A DNA stretch of 60,000 bases from Cryptomeria japonica (Eukaryota > Streptophyta > Pinopsida > Cupressales > Cupressaceae). Numbering within the stretch: the stretch's first letter is position 1; each line of letters starts with the position of its first letter. A program made the translations under genes and the position numbers. The DNA lies in NCBI RefSeq assembly GCF_030272615.1, contig NC_081415.1, forward strand, positions 193,798,695 through 193,858,694. Reading direction: 5' to 3'. The notes under the pieces are model-generated. The model was not told where the DNA came from. It did no database searches and saw only the letters and a program-made list of their open reading frames with translations. This document shows, piece after piece, positions 10,405 to 22,361 of the stretch.

Positions 10405-11040
10405 TCAAGTCTCAGCTGGAGGGGCAGAAACCCCCAATCTGTCTCTTAGGTACTCAAATGATTCCTTCGATAAAGGTTTAGTGAAAATATCTAAAATTTG
10501 TTCTTTAGTGTCCACATAAACCAGTCTAACTTCATTTGCTTCCACCTTCTCCTTCAAAAAGTTATACTTGATAGATATGTGCTTTGTCTTAGAATGAAAT
10601 ACCGGATTCTTTGATATATCAATAGCAACAGAGTACAATTAGTAGCAGCAACAACATACTCAGCTTCAATAGTAGATAGAGAAGTACATGATTGTTTCTT
10701 GCCGATCCATGAACCAACTTCTTTCCAAGAAAGAAATCTCCACCGAAAGTACTTTTCCGGTCATCAACATCTCCAACCCAATCAGTATCGGTATATGCAC
10801 ATAAAGTAAAGTTATCATTATTAGGGTACCACAAGCCATATTTTGATGTACCTTGCAAGTGTCTAAAAATCCTTTTCACTACCATCTCATGATTTTCTCT
10901 ATGATCACTTTGAAATCTTGAAACAATACAAACAACATTCATAATGTCAGGCCTAGTTTGAGTCAAATAAAGTAGAGCTCCAATCATAGATTTGTATCTT
11001 GACGGATTTACTGGTGTAGAAACATGTTTCTTGTCAATTT
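10405..11040 (-). pseudogene. copia-1 RNase H and end of RT
   Basis: Two overlapping frames cover this part: one from 10987 with MIGALLYLTQTRPDIM and the RNase H Asp in YTDTDW, the other from 10638 to the stop at 10405 with VFHSKTKHISIKYNF and IFTKPL, the usual end of a copia polyprotein. A frameshift follows the GKK motif, and a deletion between the STIEAEY-equivalent region and SKNPVF removes the segment that normally holds a further catalytic Asp. RNase H is therefore incomplete. Confidence 0.85.
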
Positions 11041-11850
11041 CTCACTTATAACCATAGGTGTACTTACTAGTTTAGAGTCTCCCATACCAAATTTCTTCAA
11101 CAATTCTTTAGAATATTTAGTTTGACAGATAAAAATGCCTTTGTTAGTCTGAGTAATCTACAAACCTAAGAAAAATTTCATCTCACCAATCATAGACATC
11201 TCAAATTCTTTCTCCATATTCTTAGAAAAATCTATGCATAATTTGTCTTCACCTCTAAAAATAATGTCATCAAAAAATACTTCAACAATCAGTATATCAT
11301 CATTAGTGATTTTATAATATAAATTATTGTTAGCACTTCCCTTAGTAAAACCAAGCTTCAAAAGATACTTATCCAACCTTGCATACCAAGCTCTAGGTGC
11401 TTGTTTCAATCCATATAAATCTTTCCTTAACCTACAAACCATATCTATATCATCTGATATTGAAAAACCATTAGGTTGCTCAATATAAACTTCCTCATCA
11501 AGATCCCCATTCAAGAATGCACATTTAACATCCATTTGATAAACCTTGTAGTTTTTATAAACAACATAGGCAAGAAATAATCTTACAACTTCAATCTTAG
11601 CTACTGGTGCAAAAGTCTCTCCATAATCAATTCCTTCCATCTGAGAATATCCTTTACAAACTAATCTAGCCTTATTCCTTATAACTTGACCATCCTCATT
11701 CAATTGATTCCTAAAAACCCATTTAGTTCCAATAACATTTTTATTTTTAGGTCGGGGAACCAAAGTCCATGTGTTATTTTTCTTAATCTGATCTAATTCT
11801 TCTTCCATAGCTTTTAACCAAAATTCATCTTTTCATGCCTCAATTACTGA
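11041..11850 (-). pseudogene. copia-1 reverse transcriptase
   Basis: The longest clean frame (11808-11158, 216 aa) starts [14 protein letters not shown] and contains [37 protein letters not shown] (motif A Asp), [11 protein letters not shown] and VFFDDIIF, the F-x-D-D form of the catalytic motif. After KFFLGL comes a TAG where the family has Gln, and the thumb region continues as TNKGIFICQTKYSKELL. A TGA lies shortly before the frame (about 11836). It is a decayed copia RT with its catalytic residues still readable. Confidence 0.9.
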
Positions 11851-12864
11851 TACCGGTTCAACTTGTGAAATTAAACATACCTCTTTAGTTGCTAGTCTTC
11901 TTCTTGTCATCACTCCGTTGCTCTTATCCCCAATGATTTGATCTTCAGAATGATTCAATCTCACATACCTAGGAGTCTTTTGACTCTCTGTTCCTCTTCT
12001 CTATTCTTTAGTTACTGTATAATTCTCCGATGTTTCTAGAGTAACTGGTTCAACACTCTATTCTGGTAAAGGTGGTACTCATTTAGATATAATCCTTTCC
12101 ATCGCCGGTTCCTTCTCATAAACTCTGATTTGACTTATGTTTAGCTCATCTACTTTAACATTAGCACTTTGTACAATTCTCTGCAATCTCTAGTTATAAC
12201 ATCTATATGCTTTGCTTTCATTAGAATAACCAAGAAATATGCCTTCATCACCTCCAAGATCAAATTTCCCAATAGTATCATCTCTCTTGATATAACATAT
12301 ACTAACCAAAATTCTGAAATACTTAACTATAGGTGTATTGCCAAACAATAATTCATCAGGTGTCTTACCGGTTTCTCCTTTGATATGTACTATGTTGAAT
12401 GTATAAACCATTGTACTCACTACTTCTCTCTAGTAGATATGAGGTAGATTAGCTTCCATCATCATTGTTCTAGCAGCATCCAAGATAGTTCTGTTTTTCC
12501 TTTCCACAACTCCATTCTACTGAGGTGTCTAGGGAGTAGAAAATTGTCTTCTTATACCAGGCTTGTCACGAAAGTTAGTAAACTCACCGAATGTGAATAC
12601 TCCACCATGATCTGATCTCAAATATTTAATGTTCAATCCCGTCTCAGTTTCCACTTTAGCCTTAAAGATTTTAAACTTTTCACATGCTTCATATTTTTCT
12701 CTCAAAAAAGTAACCCACATCATTCTAGAATAATCATCAATGATTAGCATGAAATATCTATCACCATGAAATTTTTTAACTCTAGTAGGACCACACAAAT
12801 CAGTATGAATAAGATCAAGAAAATCATTTGATTTATCTTGTATACTCCTAAAAGAGGTTCTGAC
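11851..12864 (-). pseudogene. copia-1 integrase core and linker
   Basis: The core is broken into a piece at 12798-12529 with LIIDDYSR and LRSDHGG (first two catalytic acidic residues) and a piece at 12420-12190 with TGKTPDELLFG and EGIFLGYS. The 108 bases between read, with two TAG stops at glutamine positions and one at a tryptophan, through NGVVERKNRT, which holds the third catalytic Glu. The linker to RT (11851-12190) also carries TAG stops. Confidence 0.88.
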
Positions 12865-13620
12865 CTATTTACCCATTTGGCATTCTTTACATATCAGATT
12901 ATAGGGCTTCATAATATTAGGTATATCTCTAACATGCTTAGTTGAACTGATCTTCATAATGCAATCAAAATTCACATGACATAACCTTTTATGCCATAGC
13001 CAACTTTCATCAATTTGTGTAATCAAACATGTCTTCTCACCGGAGTTCAAATAAAATATGTTACCTTTTGTCTGTGTATCGGTTGCAATCTCCAAGCTAG
13101 ATCTGTTAACGATTTTGCATTTTCCATCCTTGAAGTGTAATTGAAATCCCTTATCTACCAATTGTCCTACACTCAAAAGATTATGCTTCAAACCATCAAC
13201 ATAATAAACATTGTCAGTATTGTTCTTACCATCCAATGATATAGTTCCTTTTCCTTTAATCATACATGCCTTGTCATCTCCAAATCTAACTAGTCCACCA
13301 TCAAATTCTTGCAAAGACAAAAACTTCCCTTTATCTCCAGTCATATTATGTGAACAATCACTGTCAATTACCCATTCATCCTTGTCCTCAATTTTAGCAA
13401 TAAGTGCCTTCTCCTCAGGTACATTATCTTCCAGTGCTGGATCATCTTCCTTGATAGACAAGAATACCCATTCCTTCTCATTGCCGGATCCACTAGAAGA
13501 GTCTTTTGTCGGTTCATCATCTGAATTAGTAATGCCTTCCTCATCCGCTATGTAGCATGATTTGTCCCTTTTTTTCTTGAATCTATACTTGTTCTGATAT
13601 CCAGGGTTAGGCTTAAATGA
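12865..13620 (-). pseudogene. copia-1 protease and pre-integrase domain
   Basis: The frame starting at 13461 reads WVIDSDCSHNMTGD, the copia protease motif with Asp in place of the Gly of D-S-G, so activity is unlikely. It continues with NLLSVGQLVDKG, then WLWHKRLCHVNF and ICKECQMGK, the H-H-C-C pre-integrase zinc motif. Upstream (13560-13620), NKYRFKKKRDKSCYIADEE is typical of the Gag/protease linker. A TAG separates this part from the integrase core. Confidence 0.87.
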
Positions 13621-13742
13621 TCTTTTAACTCTATCTTCAAATCTTGAATTTCTTTTAGGACATCTAGATACTTACTTCCTACAATCCTTTTGGTACTCTT
13701 CTAGCAAATAGTGCTTCAAGTTGCTCAAACTCATCATCTTCT

Positions 13743-14426
13743 CTAGTCTGCATATACAACTTTCCAATCTTGCTTACTAGTTGTAGATGTAGATGCATGA
13801 AAAGCAAGTTCAGTCTTCACAGCTCCAGAAGGTCCAAATTCTTCAAGCTCAAAAGTAGATAGTTTCCCAACCAAAGTATCTCTGTTGATAGATGTATTAG
13901 CCAGGGCTCTCAGGAGTTTAGAAAAAAATTCATCTTCACTCAGAGTTCCACCACAACATTGAATTCTCATAACAATCTCATTTACCCTTTCCATGAATGC
14001 AATAATCCTTTCATCTTCTTCCATCTTCAGGTTTTCATATCTCACTTGGTAACCATCAAGTTTAGCAATCTTCACTGTAGGGTTAGATTCATTAAAAGTC
14101 TACAACTTATCCTATATAGCCTTTCTAGATGATTTGTCTGTTAATCCCATTAGCCATTGATCAGAAAGTGCACACAAGAGGGATTCTCTTGCTCTATAAT
14201 CATTCTCAAGCTCCTTGTCTAGGTTTTCTAGAGGAGGATTGCCAGATCCTGGATTATAGGGTGTGATACCATTTTGTGTGATCTCCCAAATCTCCTTGCC
14301 AAGACATCTCTGATGAGTCTCCATCTGAATCTTCCATACTGTATAGTTTGTTCCTTCAAGCCTCGGTATATCCCTTCAAAAGATAGCTCCAAAAGAACTA
14401 GATGAACTTGAATTGTTAGTCATCAT
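13743..14426 (-). pseudogene. copia-1 Gag
   Basis: The start codon is taken at 14426-14424 (MMTNNSSSSSS), 45 bases inside the PBS. The frame reads RLEGTNYTVWKIQM and continues as YRARESLLCALSD (14324-14112), then YENLKMEEDERIIAFMERV (14075-13743): the UBN2 Gag domain of copia elements. Stops interrupt at about 14378 (TGA) and near 14102-14117 (two TAG at glutamine positions). The CCHC knuckle that should follow is largely deleted; only the end, reading SRCPKRN, remains near 13660. Confidence 0.85.
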
Positions 14427-14470
14427 GGGATCTTCCTCAAGCGATTAAGCTTTCTACAGAGAGGACCAAA

Positions 14471-14482
14471 GCACTAGTACCA
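14471..14482 (-). promoter_or_regulatory. copia-1 primer binding site, degenerate
   Basis: The - strand reads TGGTACTAGTGC, matching 9 of 12 positions of TGGTATCAGAGC, the complement of the initiator-Met tRNA 3' end used by many plant copia elements. It lies two bases inside the 5' LTR end. Confidence 0.75.
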
Positions 14483-14484
14483 AT

Positions 14485-15692
14485 TGTTAGATAGTTCAGA
14501 TAACCAGAAGACAACTGAGAGGAGGGGTAAATAAGTTGTCACATATTACCGGAAGTATTAGCAATTAAAACTTTAATACCGGAACCCAAAACATTAATAT
14601 TGAAATATAAGATAAAACAATTAAGCATAAAAAATAATCACAGAATAAATACCATCCACATGACACCAAGATTTGTATGTGGAAAACCTGGTAAAGGGAA
14701 AAACCACGGTGGGAAGCCTACCCATAGTCACATAATACTTCTGCAATAAGTATGTGAATTACAATGAAGGGGCCTACACTTGCAAGAAGACCAACAACCT
14801 AGAGTACATTGCTGATCACAAAAGGAGCCTCACTGACTACATATAAATCCATACTATAATCCAGAGAAGTGTTGAACTACAAAAGATAGCATCTCCTATG
14901 CTTGAGTACAGTTTTGGTTGAGCTCAATATCAGAGGACTAAATCCTCTTACATAAACCCAATTGATCTCTAATGATCAACCAAATCCTCTGTCTGAATGA
15001 TATTACATTATTCGCACATTAAATTCCTTGACCATGACCTCTTGCACTAACTATGATGATGTACAATGAGATCTTACATCTTATTTATACAAACCCTCGA
15101 CCATAAACAATCAGGTCAGCCACCAGACAATAAACCAATTACATAATTACAAACCATGTCAGCCTTAGACCAAACAAATAATATCAACACATAAGACATC
15201 CCGAAAATACATCAATAGGTCCTATCCACACATTACATTAATGCCGGTCCATAACCTAGATCAACCGGGACCAAGTATAGGTCCACATGCTTCAGCAATG
15301 ATCTCCAAATGCCAAGTCTCGAACACGATCACCAATAACATCCTGAAACTCCATCAGAAGATGCACCAACACCACTTATGCAATTCATCAAAGATCTCCA
15401 TCAAAAGCTCTGCCGGTGAAATCCTCACCGAAACCAGAAACCAATCTTCTAAGCAAGCAAGATAGCATCCAATTACGAGACCAAAACCAACTAACCAAAT
15501 ATGAGTATTAGTATCATGAATAGGCCAATTCCATTACCAAACTATACTAGAGTCTACCTGATCTAAGTTAACTAGAAACCACTCAACCTACTGGGACCAA
15601 AAGGGTGCTGGTAAAGCATCTAAACAACTAGAGTTGACATCAATGACAAAACATCAATGCAACACATAATCAATTCCACCAAATTGCCAACA
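14485..15692 (-). mobile_element. copia-1 5' LTR
   Basis: 1208 bp with TG and CA ends: the + strand starts TGTTAGATAG and ends TTGCCAACA. Boundaries are fixed by the PBS on the left and by the start of Tat1-LTR similarity on the right. Near 14678-14708 it carries, reversed, the U5 motif TTTTTCCC plus GGTTTTCCACATA shared by most copia LTRs in the window. Confidence 0.82.
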
Positions 15693-15948
15693 CATGCATA
15701 GTGATAAAAGTTGATAGCTACACTCATGTGGGACTTGAAGAAGAGAGGAACAAGGAAGAGCCAACATCATCAAGCATAGAGAGGAAGGATTAGAGCTGTC
15801 TAGTTTCTTTGTTGTCTTTCCTCTTTTCTTTGTTATTTATCTTTCTTGATATGCTTTTGAAATGGATTCATTTTCATGTTATGCATGTGGTTGAAATTTT
15901 ACTAACATGATTTCTTTGTTGTCCACTAATCCCATTTTTAGAGCATCA
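15693..15948 (+). mobile_element. Tail of an older Tat1-like LTR
   Basis: This stretch matches 9822-10071 in order: CATAGTG, AGCTACACTCAT, GGGACTTG, AGAGGAACAAGG and the end AGAGCATCA, with many substitutions and indels between. Similarity begins exactly where the copia-1 LTR ends, so copia-1 inserted into this LTR; the other half must lie beyond the left edge of the window. Confidence 0.72.
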
Positions 15949-15989
15949 TATACATACATACATACATACATATATATATATATACATAT

Positions 15990-16065
<76 letters not shown>

Positions 16066-16115
16066 GCATATGCATATATACATATGTATATATATGTATA
16101 TATATTTATTGTGAG
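15949..16115. repeat. Compound microsatellite (CATA)n-(CA)n-(TA)n
   Basis: CATACATA repeats are followed by CACACA, a TA tract of more than 50 bases, then TATGCATA and TATATGTA units. Frames through it on both strands (IYIYIY-type peptides) are not genes. Confidence 0.97.
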
Positions 16116-16304
16116 TTAGATTCTCATCGTAGTTTTTCCCTTTTTGGGTTTTCCATGTAAATATGGTGTTCATGTGTTGATGGTTGATGCTCATGTGTTG
16201 ATTATTGTTGTGTTGTTGCCAAGTAACTTTATGTTGTTTGTAATTAATCTCTTTTGAAGTTTCAAACTAATTCACCCCTCTCTCAGTCCCGTCATCTATT
16301 CAAC
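16116..16304 (+). mobile_element. U5 tail of a copia LTR
   Basis: It contains GTTTTTCCC, GGGTTTTCCATGTAAA and later CTAATTCACCCCTCTCTCAG, the two words that mark the end of copia LTRs throughout this window. The LTR probably ends at TATTCAACA near 16304. Its upstream part has been lost or replaced by the microsatellite, and no PBS follows. Confidence 0.6.
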
Positions 16305-18350
16305 AAGACCCTTCTACAACAACAGGGTCTAAGGAATCAAACATATGCACTAATGAAGATCATCCACCATAAAATGGTGAATCCAGGTTACTTCCAACAA
16401 ATCCCACTAAATTGTGATACCAAGTCACACATGACATTGTGACAACAATCTTTTAAATGAAGATCATCCAGGTCTACACACATACAATTGAAAATTGAAT
16501 AACATCAAGTGTATCTATTTTCTCCAAGCCAAGAAGATACATATAACTACCAACAAGTGACCAATTAGGAATCAATCCTACACCACCAATAAATCACTAT
16601 CAAAAGCTCCCACTAAAAAGTGTAACCAATGAATAATAAATCTATCATGAAATCATGATAAACCACATGATACAAATCCTAAAACCATCTATGCATGTAC
16701 TATAAAAATCATCCAACCTCTCATCCCAAAGTAAACATACCAATGCACTTATGACCATAGACAAGGCCAACTAACAAAATTTGTATAAACATTGAATCAA
16801 TCATGTGGATATAGACTATTCACAATGAGTCATCCCATTGCAAGTGAATGGGTAGCTAATCGACAACCTTTATAATTTGAAGATCTAAGCAATGAAGCAT
16901 GCAAACTCATCATCAGATTTCTAACCTATAAAGTGAGATATAAACGAATAATCTTATAGACCAAATGACAAACACTAAATCAACATCCAATCTGACTTTC
17001 CAAACATGTCCATAACCAAGTACCATAGTTCATCAACCAAATAAGCATCAAGGAGATAAGAAACAATCTCCCAACATCAAACCAAAACACCACCAAACTA
17101 CCACAAACATGATCATGTTGTGTCAATGCAAAAATTATACCTGCATAACCATGACACCGTAATCAACACTAACATTGTACTTGGATACAACTATCATCCA
17201 CATGAGACTCCTATCCTTAAACCATGTCCTCAAACCAAAGAAAACCTGTGTACCTATCACCATCAACATCCATCTCTAAAAACCACCTATAAACTTGTAC
17301 CAAGAAATATAAAATTTGATAATCACTTGTAGCATCATAAATATCTCATAAAAACATATACTCCCTTAATGTTTTGCCTCTTGACTCATCTGGATGCTCA
17401 CACAATCACATCCTAAATCCCAAGAACCTATATGTGGTCAAACAAGTACACAAATCTCCATACTTATCAAAATAATAAAATATCAACACCATTGGATAGT
17501 AGATTCAACATTCTCTCCAATGCCTATTTGAAATAAAAAATCCAACTCTATATGCAAAAGTTATGACCAAAACTATGTAAAGAAGAATAGCTAACTTCCA
17601 GGCCCCAAAAATTTGTCATAATTAAAAAATCATGAGATCAAACCCGTATTGCTATATAGTGCTTGGAACCAACTTTCCAATGAGTATAAGAAGTTCAAAA
17701 TTTGACATCCTAGGTGAAAGTCATGCTTGTTTGAAAAAATAGCCAATTTGGCTACATGGGCAATAATTTTGTGGATTTACAATGTTTTTTTTCAATTTTA
17801 TTAAAATTGTCATTTCAAAAGTTTTTTAAAAATATATATGGGGGTGGACCCGACCATTTTATAAAAATGGATTTAATTTATCAAATTTAATTTTTTCTTT
17901 TATACAAGTCGACATATATAATAAACATTTTGACTATAAATTGGGTAAATTTTATAATTTCCAAACATCATTTATAAATGTCATTGCATATTTATAAATT
18001 GAAGTAGTTTTTAATTACCACGGGCTGAAAAATGATGGTTTTCTTTGTGTTTGGGCTGGTTTTGTTTTTTATGATGATGGGGGGTGACTGCTATTAGCCA
18101 TGGTACTATGGTCAACCATAGTATTTGTGGCCATAGTATTGAGGTCAACCACAATTAAAACCCAGTCAAATTGACTGGTCTCTACTATATACACAAGGTT
18201 GGTGTAGTATATCAATGGGTTCAACCCAGTCAAACTTCCCAACAAAGTAATCTAGTGTCCTAAACAGAGGCTCATTTAATTATCAACTAGGGACATATCT
18301 TCTTGGATGATGTTGTTACTATATGTGCAAAAAAGGATTCTCAATCTTTT
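16305..18350. other. Anonymous AT-rich stretch, no gene seen
   Basis: Base composition is skewed (A and C rich on the + strand to about 17700), as in decayed internal regions of - strand retroelements here, but no domain is readable in six frames. A perfect 20-base palindrome, TACTATGGT-CA-ACCATAGTA, lies at 18104-18123. It may be continuous with 27125-28739 if copia-3 is removed. Confidence 0.5.
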
Positions 18351-18734
18351 TGTAGAAGTTGACGATACAACCATAGGAGCCAAGCATTATCTGCAAGAAA
18401 AACAGGTCTATCACACAAAAGAGATCGAAAAAAGATAATATGCTCAACAACAAACTGAGAATTATGTATTGATCACACACACAATATGGAGATGCAATTA
18501 CAATAAATGAATGAATCCTTATAAAAGGATGAATGAAACCCTAGATGCAAAAAATCTAAAGGATAGATTAAATTAGCACACACCAAGTGTCACAATCATA
18601 ATGAATGATACAACTTAAGCTATTATTAGCCTATTTAAATAAAAGGAAAAGGCACCTAATTTTAGCTTAAGATAAAAAGTAATTAAAGGACTAAATAATA
18701 AATAATTAGATAAAATGTCCTAATTACTCCAACA
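18351..18734 (-). repeat. copia-3 3' LTR
   Basis: 384 bp, about 88% identical by eye to 26743-27124 with small indels. The - strand starts TGTTGGAGTAATTAGG and ends CAACTTCTACA. It is much shorter than the other copia LTRs of the window. Confidence 0.85.
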
Positions 18735-19072
18735 CCCTTCCTTAAGATTAACTTAGGGATAAGATAAAGAGCTAATGATGAATGCAAAATGCATGCATGA
18801 TTGAGTTCTGACAACAAAGGCCTAATTAGGTACTCATGTACAAACCAATGCAACTCTCACAAATTGAGAAAATGAGAAGAACCTAGTGGGATAAAACTCC
18901 TCCCCCAAAGAGAGAAAATAATTGACATAGAAAATATGTGTGACAAGAATGAAGGACACAATATGTTTCGCTAAGTACCAAATTGGTTACATTTAAGTAT
19001 AATCAAGATCCCCCTATAGGAGAGAAAAGAAGAGATGATTTATCTCCCCATAATGAAGAAGCTTCAATGCCA

Positions 19073-21729
19073 TGTTTTCATTTTGATGATGTTTTTATTG
19101 TCATTGATGGACACACACTTTCTTGATGTATGAGTTATGCTCAACTGGTAATTGGTACAACCGATATTGTGTATTATTTGTATAGTCTTTAGACTATCGG
19201 TGTTTTGCAGAAAATGGTTTACCAGTCATAGATTGTATGAAGACCGCAAGCGTTATGAAGACTGCAAGTGGTACGAGGATCCCAAGCAGTTAGAGGAACT
19301 CAAGCGGTATGAAGGAACCAAGCAGTAGTTAATTTTTGATCAGAACACTACGATCTACTAGTCTTCATTTTTGACAACTGGTAATCGGTATATTGTATTA
19401 ACCAGTATTACTCTATGATGAGTTACCAACCGGTATTACTATAATGTGTGATGAGTTATCATCCACCGACACTTTGGCAGTGATTTTGTGTCCTGTTACC
19501 AAATGTGTCTAGATATATTGAACCTAGGAAATTGTAGTCTAATTCTATTGGACCGACATGAAATCAGTTTCCTTTATGAGGACATCGTGTCTAGGGTTTG
19601 CATATGAAGGATGAGATGTGTGATATGTGCGATCATTAGAGAGAAGATTAGGTCTATGTGATGAGATAGAGTGTGGAGATATTGAAGACTGAAGTAATGT
19701 TGAAATGCATTAACAAGGAGCTGTCAAGGATCTAACTGGTGCAGGAGCACCCATGGTGTAAGGCAAATATATGGTCAAATTCATCATTTGAAGTATAATT
19801 GATATTTGAAGGTCATTTATAATGTATTTGAATCCATTTGGAATGATTTGTAAGGCTTGGAAACCTAAAAATGTAAGCAAGTCTTGATTATGTCCTAGTT
19901 ATCCATATAGGCCCTTATAGGTCAAGACGGTCAAAATGAGTCAAAAGACCCATGGAAGGGTATACAAGTTATAAAAGGTCATTTAAGGTCCATTGTAAGG
20001 TGTCAAGAGTGTTTAAACAAAGTTTGAGTCCATTTTGACAAAAAATGTAAAATTTGTTATAAGTTGTCAAAATGCAACATTTGGAAAAGTTGTAAATGGG
20101 AAGTTGAAAGGTGTTGGAGGTAGTTATAAGGTCCAAACTGACCAAGATGCTATAAAATATTGTATTTGGTTGAACCAAGGGGAATGAGAAGGAGGTTAAC
20201 AATTTTGAACAATTTGTGTATTCATAAGCTTGCCATTTTGATAGTTTCCATTGTTACTTTTTTGTTTCTAGGCCTTGTATAGACCTCTACAACCTGGAAA
20301 CTATGTATAATTATCATGGTTAGATAGTATTTTGAATTATCTTCCTTCTTGTTTTGGTTTGGAGTGATTTTATTGAGAAACAAAGAAGTTATGGATGTTT
20401 TATGGATTGCAACTTCTAGATTTCCTGAAAAATAGTCACGTTGCAGTGTATGGTACATATGCATATTAAATATTTATGACCTCTAAATGGATTCATTGGA
20501 AATATGTGTGATTAATATTTACTTCTCTTTTGGTTTGGGTTGATCTCATTCAGTTTTGAGAAAGTTATGTAAGTTTTGGTGAAAACAGATTGAAAACCAT
20601 AAATAATGGAGGTGTGTATGAGGGTTTGTTCATATCTCAAATTATAACCATGGTAAAAATCTAAATATTATTTATTCTAAGAGTAGATTAAAGGGGCTTT
20701 CAGAAGGATTTTATTTCATATCAAATGGATTTGTATTTTGGGAGATATTTGATGCCCTAGGCGGACTGGGCATGCACATTTCTTGTTTTTTCTATGATAG
20801 TAAAAATAGGTCTCAGTAAGGGGGGAATAAATCCATAATGAACCATTGGATTGTTCGCAATTTTTGATAAATCTTTAGAAACCTAGTTTTCTATAGCCTC
20901 ACCGAAGCGATCTTCCAAATATTCTTAGGTTTGAAAGTTATTAATGTCTATGTGCAGGTATAGAAAACTGTCATGTGAATGACAATCACTTTGATGATAG
21001 TGAATTGGATTCTTTTAATGAACAATGAAGTTTAATGGTTTGAAAAGGTATAAATGATTGGATATGTTTGAGACAGCATTAATGAATCCCTGCAGCATGC
21101 ATGAAAGTATGATGATAGATTGATATTGATGGAGAAGTTGTTTTTATGCCTTAAATGAATAGTTTGAAATGAACCTTGAAGGGTTCTTGAGTGAATGTGT
21201 TTGGAACTATGGTGCTCTACATCACTAACTAAGCATATTGTGCTATTATCTAGATCATTCACTTGTTGATTACTAATATCTTCGACAAGTCTGAAACCCT
21301 TAACTGGGTAGGCCCAACAAAGCCTTTGTAAATCCTCTAACAAGGTGGTTTACAACTGTGGATCTGAAATCCTTTAACAAGGTAGTCTTTAATAGAACTT
21401 ATCTCCTAACAGAGATCTAGATTCCTAATAGGATCTATTCTGGTGAAGAACATTGTATGACCTTAACCGGTCTGGTTTCTATTCTGTAGATAGTTAGTTG
21501 TGAGTTTCTGCTCACCATGGTTTTTCCCATTTGGGTTTCCACGTCAAATATCTTGTGTTATGGTGATTGTGCTCTTGTGGGTGAATGCTTTATTTTCTAT
21601 TTGGATTGCATTTATCTTAACCGGTTTATTAGTGAATCTATTGTATCGGTTATCTGCTAAACTATTTAAAAGTTTGTTTACAATATTTTTTGGCATACTA
21701 ATTCACCCCCCCACTCTTAGTATTCATCA
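19073..21729 (+). mobile_element. Solo copia LTR, 2.66 kb, TSD TGCCA
   Basis: It starts TGTTTTCATTTTGATG and ends TATTCATCA. TGCCA flanks it directly on both sides (19068-19072 and 21730-21734), a 5-bp target duplication. TATAAAA near 20151 is a possible promoter; the U5 motif TTTTTCCC plus GGGTTTCCACGT lies near 21521 and the CACCCCCCC word near 21706. Repeated phrases about AACAAGGT (21290-21380) recur reversed in the LTR at 31650, so the two belong to related families. Confidence 0.88.
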
Positions 21730-21734
21730 TGCCA

Positions 21735-22361
21735 AATATGAAGGCTCAAGGATGAATGCTGATGAAGATTCGAGAGTGGCAAACCACATTTCCCCCCTTA
21801 GGAAGAAACAAATCAAATAGTCAAGGTTGAAACAACTCCATGAAAGGAGATGGAAAGAATGGTCTCAATGTGTGCCATGAAAGACTGCTCAACTATCCAT
21901 ATGTTTGAATCAAAAGATTCCAAAAGAACCGAAGGAAATCCAAGCAACTGTGAAGATACCTGGTGAACAACCTCTAAAGGCACTGAAGATGGGATGTTAG
22001 GAATTCTCAAACTACCATCGAGGAGGAATGGAATATTCTCAATCATGTCCCCAATATCTGGATTGTGTGATGTACCAAACAATGCTACAATGTCTAAAAA
22101 GTACTCATCCCACTCTTCTAAAACTAGAAGGAAACAATCAACCTATTGAACTGAGTTGATCTTAGAAGAAGCAATAGATGGAGGAGGATCAAGAAAAGCC
22201 TTAGGAACCTTTGTGAATGACTGAAGCATGCATAAGTTCAAGTGACCAAACCACTCCTCATATGTATGATGCATTCTTCATGCATGAGAGATGGGATGAG
22301 TCAATGGAGCTTCATGCTCAATGGGAGAAAAATGAGAGTACTCATATAACCATGATGCATG
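21735..22361 (-). pseudogene. Unidentified reading frame inside copia-3
   Basis: A frame of about 180 codons with one TAG (at a probable glutamine) runs leftwards from about 22270 to 21813. It includes VPKAFLDPPPSIASSKINS, EEWDEYFLDIVALFGTSHN and MIENIPFLLDGSLRIPNIP. I recognise no domain. It follows gag in the position where integrase and RT should be, but shows none of their motifs. The run AAGGGGGGAAATG after its stop (about 21790-21802) resembles a polypurine tract. Confidence 0.45.

Larger units (their letters stand above)
10072..15692 (-). mobile_element. Ty1/copia element copia-1, 3' LTR missing
   Basis: Reading leftwards from 15692 the order is 5' LTR, degenerate PBS, gag, protease, integrase, RT, RNase H, then a purine-rich 3' tail. 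The Gag-PR-IN-RT-RH order defines Ty1/copia. No 3' LTR follows; the tail runs into the end of the Tat1 LTR, so Tat1 probably inserted into it. On the right, the LTR abuts sequence similar to the Tat1 LTR, with similarity beginning exactly at the junction, so copia-1 had itself inserted into an older Tat1-like LTR. Confidence 0.8.

Noticed and set aside
15907-16194. Open frames over the TA/CA microsatellite on both strands
   Set aside because: Peptides are pure IY/IC repeats created by the microsatellite.
18104-18123. Perfect 20-base palindrome as a MITE or transposon end
   Set aside because: Single short palindrome without terminal repeats or target duplication nearby; it may be chance in AT-rich DNA.
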